Part shown: piece after piece, positions 4,917-5,027 of the stretch
Numbering within the stretch: position 1 is the stretch's first letter
Layout: each line of letters begins with the position of its first letter
Origin: an uncultured bacterium
Lineage (GTDB): Bacteria > Planctomycetota > DG-23 > SLPQ01
Assembly: GCA_937863625.1 (NCBI GenBank)
Contig: CALMGO010000604.1
Location: 1 to 5,027, forward strand
DNA length: 5,027 nucleotides
Direction of reading: 5' to 3'
The notes under the pieces: generated by a model
The model's input: only the letters and a program-made list of their open reading frames with translations
What the model was told of the DNA's origin: nothing
Databases searched by the model: none
Program-made: the position numbers and the translations under genes

Positions 4917-5027
4917 GCGCCGCGACAGAAACACTGCGACCTCATCGAGCCTTGGAAGTCCCGTCCTGCCGCCGATTTTCCCGCATTTTATCGCCGCCAC
5001 CGCCGCGGCAAACTCCGCGCTCTTTCG
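4902..5027 (-). CDS. PfkB-family carbohydrate kinase, C-terminal tail (5' part beyond window)
   Basis: On the - strand a frame is open from the window edge to a TGA at 4904-4902, giving 41 residues. It includes SAEFAAAVAAIKCGKIGG (residues 3-20), then RTGLPRLDEVAVFL (21-34) and a basic RR pair. Ribokinase/PfkB proteins end this way: a helix of the form FAxAxAAxxxxxxGA, a short turn with a conserved Pro, then an acidic EVxxFL helix. Members phosphorylate sugars or nucleosides (ribose, fructose, fructose-1-phosphate, adenosine); the substrate cannot be told from the tail. The DTAGAGD-type catalytic motif would lie just outside the window. The gene is convergent with the diguanylate cyclase and overlaps its last 15 bp, with no terminator between them. 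Its third codon positions favour G (18 of 41), the mirror image of the C preference in the + strand genes. The family call is likely; the exact member is unknown. Confidence 0.72.
   Translation of the reverse strand, partial: RKSAEFAAAVAAIKCGKIGGRTGLPRLDEVAVFLSRRLLGA

Overview
This 5.0 kb window reads as ordinary, densely packed chromosomal DNA from a GC-rich bacterium (about 60% G+C by eye). It holds six coding regions, four complete and two cut by the window edges. The parvulin-type foldase has a cleavable signal peptide and no lipobox, which fits a cell with a periplasm or an equivalent extracytoplasmic space. I cannot name the phylum from this sequence. Codon third positions of the five + strand genes are strongly C-rich, while the short - strand gene at the right edge favours G. 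The + strand is therefore C-rich whichever way a gene points, which suggests a replication-strand or mutational skew.

Layout: (1) 1-1008 is the C-terminal third of Mfd, the transcription-repair coupling factor. (2) 1067-1993 is a secreted SurA/PrsA-like parvulin peptidyl-prolyl isomerase, preceded by a TATAAT box. (3) 2067-3080 is a short-form phosphate acetyltransferase (Pta) behind an extended -10 element and a strong Shine-Dalgarno. (4) 3102-3773 is a UlaG-like metallo-beta-lactamase-fold hydrolase only 21 bp after pta, probably cotranscribed with it. (5) 3774-3914 is the one substantial intergenic region: a 71-nt pyrimidine tract, then an AT-rich segment with a TATACT box overlapped by a perfect 8+4+8 inverted repeat. 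(6) 3915-4916 is a diguanylate cyclase with a degenerate receiver domain and an intact GGEEF/I-site catalytic domain. (7) 4902-5027, - strand, is the C-terminal tail of a PfkB-family sugar kinase, convergent with the cyclase gene and overlapping it by 15 bp.

Functionally this is a mixed neighbourhood: DNA repair, envelope protein folding, acetyl-CoA/acetyl-phosphate metabolism, a hydrolase of unknown substrate, c-di-GMP signalling and sugar phosphorylation. I see no mobile element, CRISPR array, RNA gene or phage feature, and no convincing new multi-gene system. The points most worth a second look are key-residue substitutions in three otherwise well-formed proteins: His to Gln in the parvulin, His to Asp in the MBL metal motif, and loss of the phospho-Asp, Thr/Ser and Lys positions in the receiver. 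The dyad upstream of the cyclase is the other.
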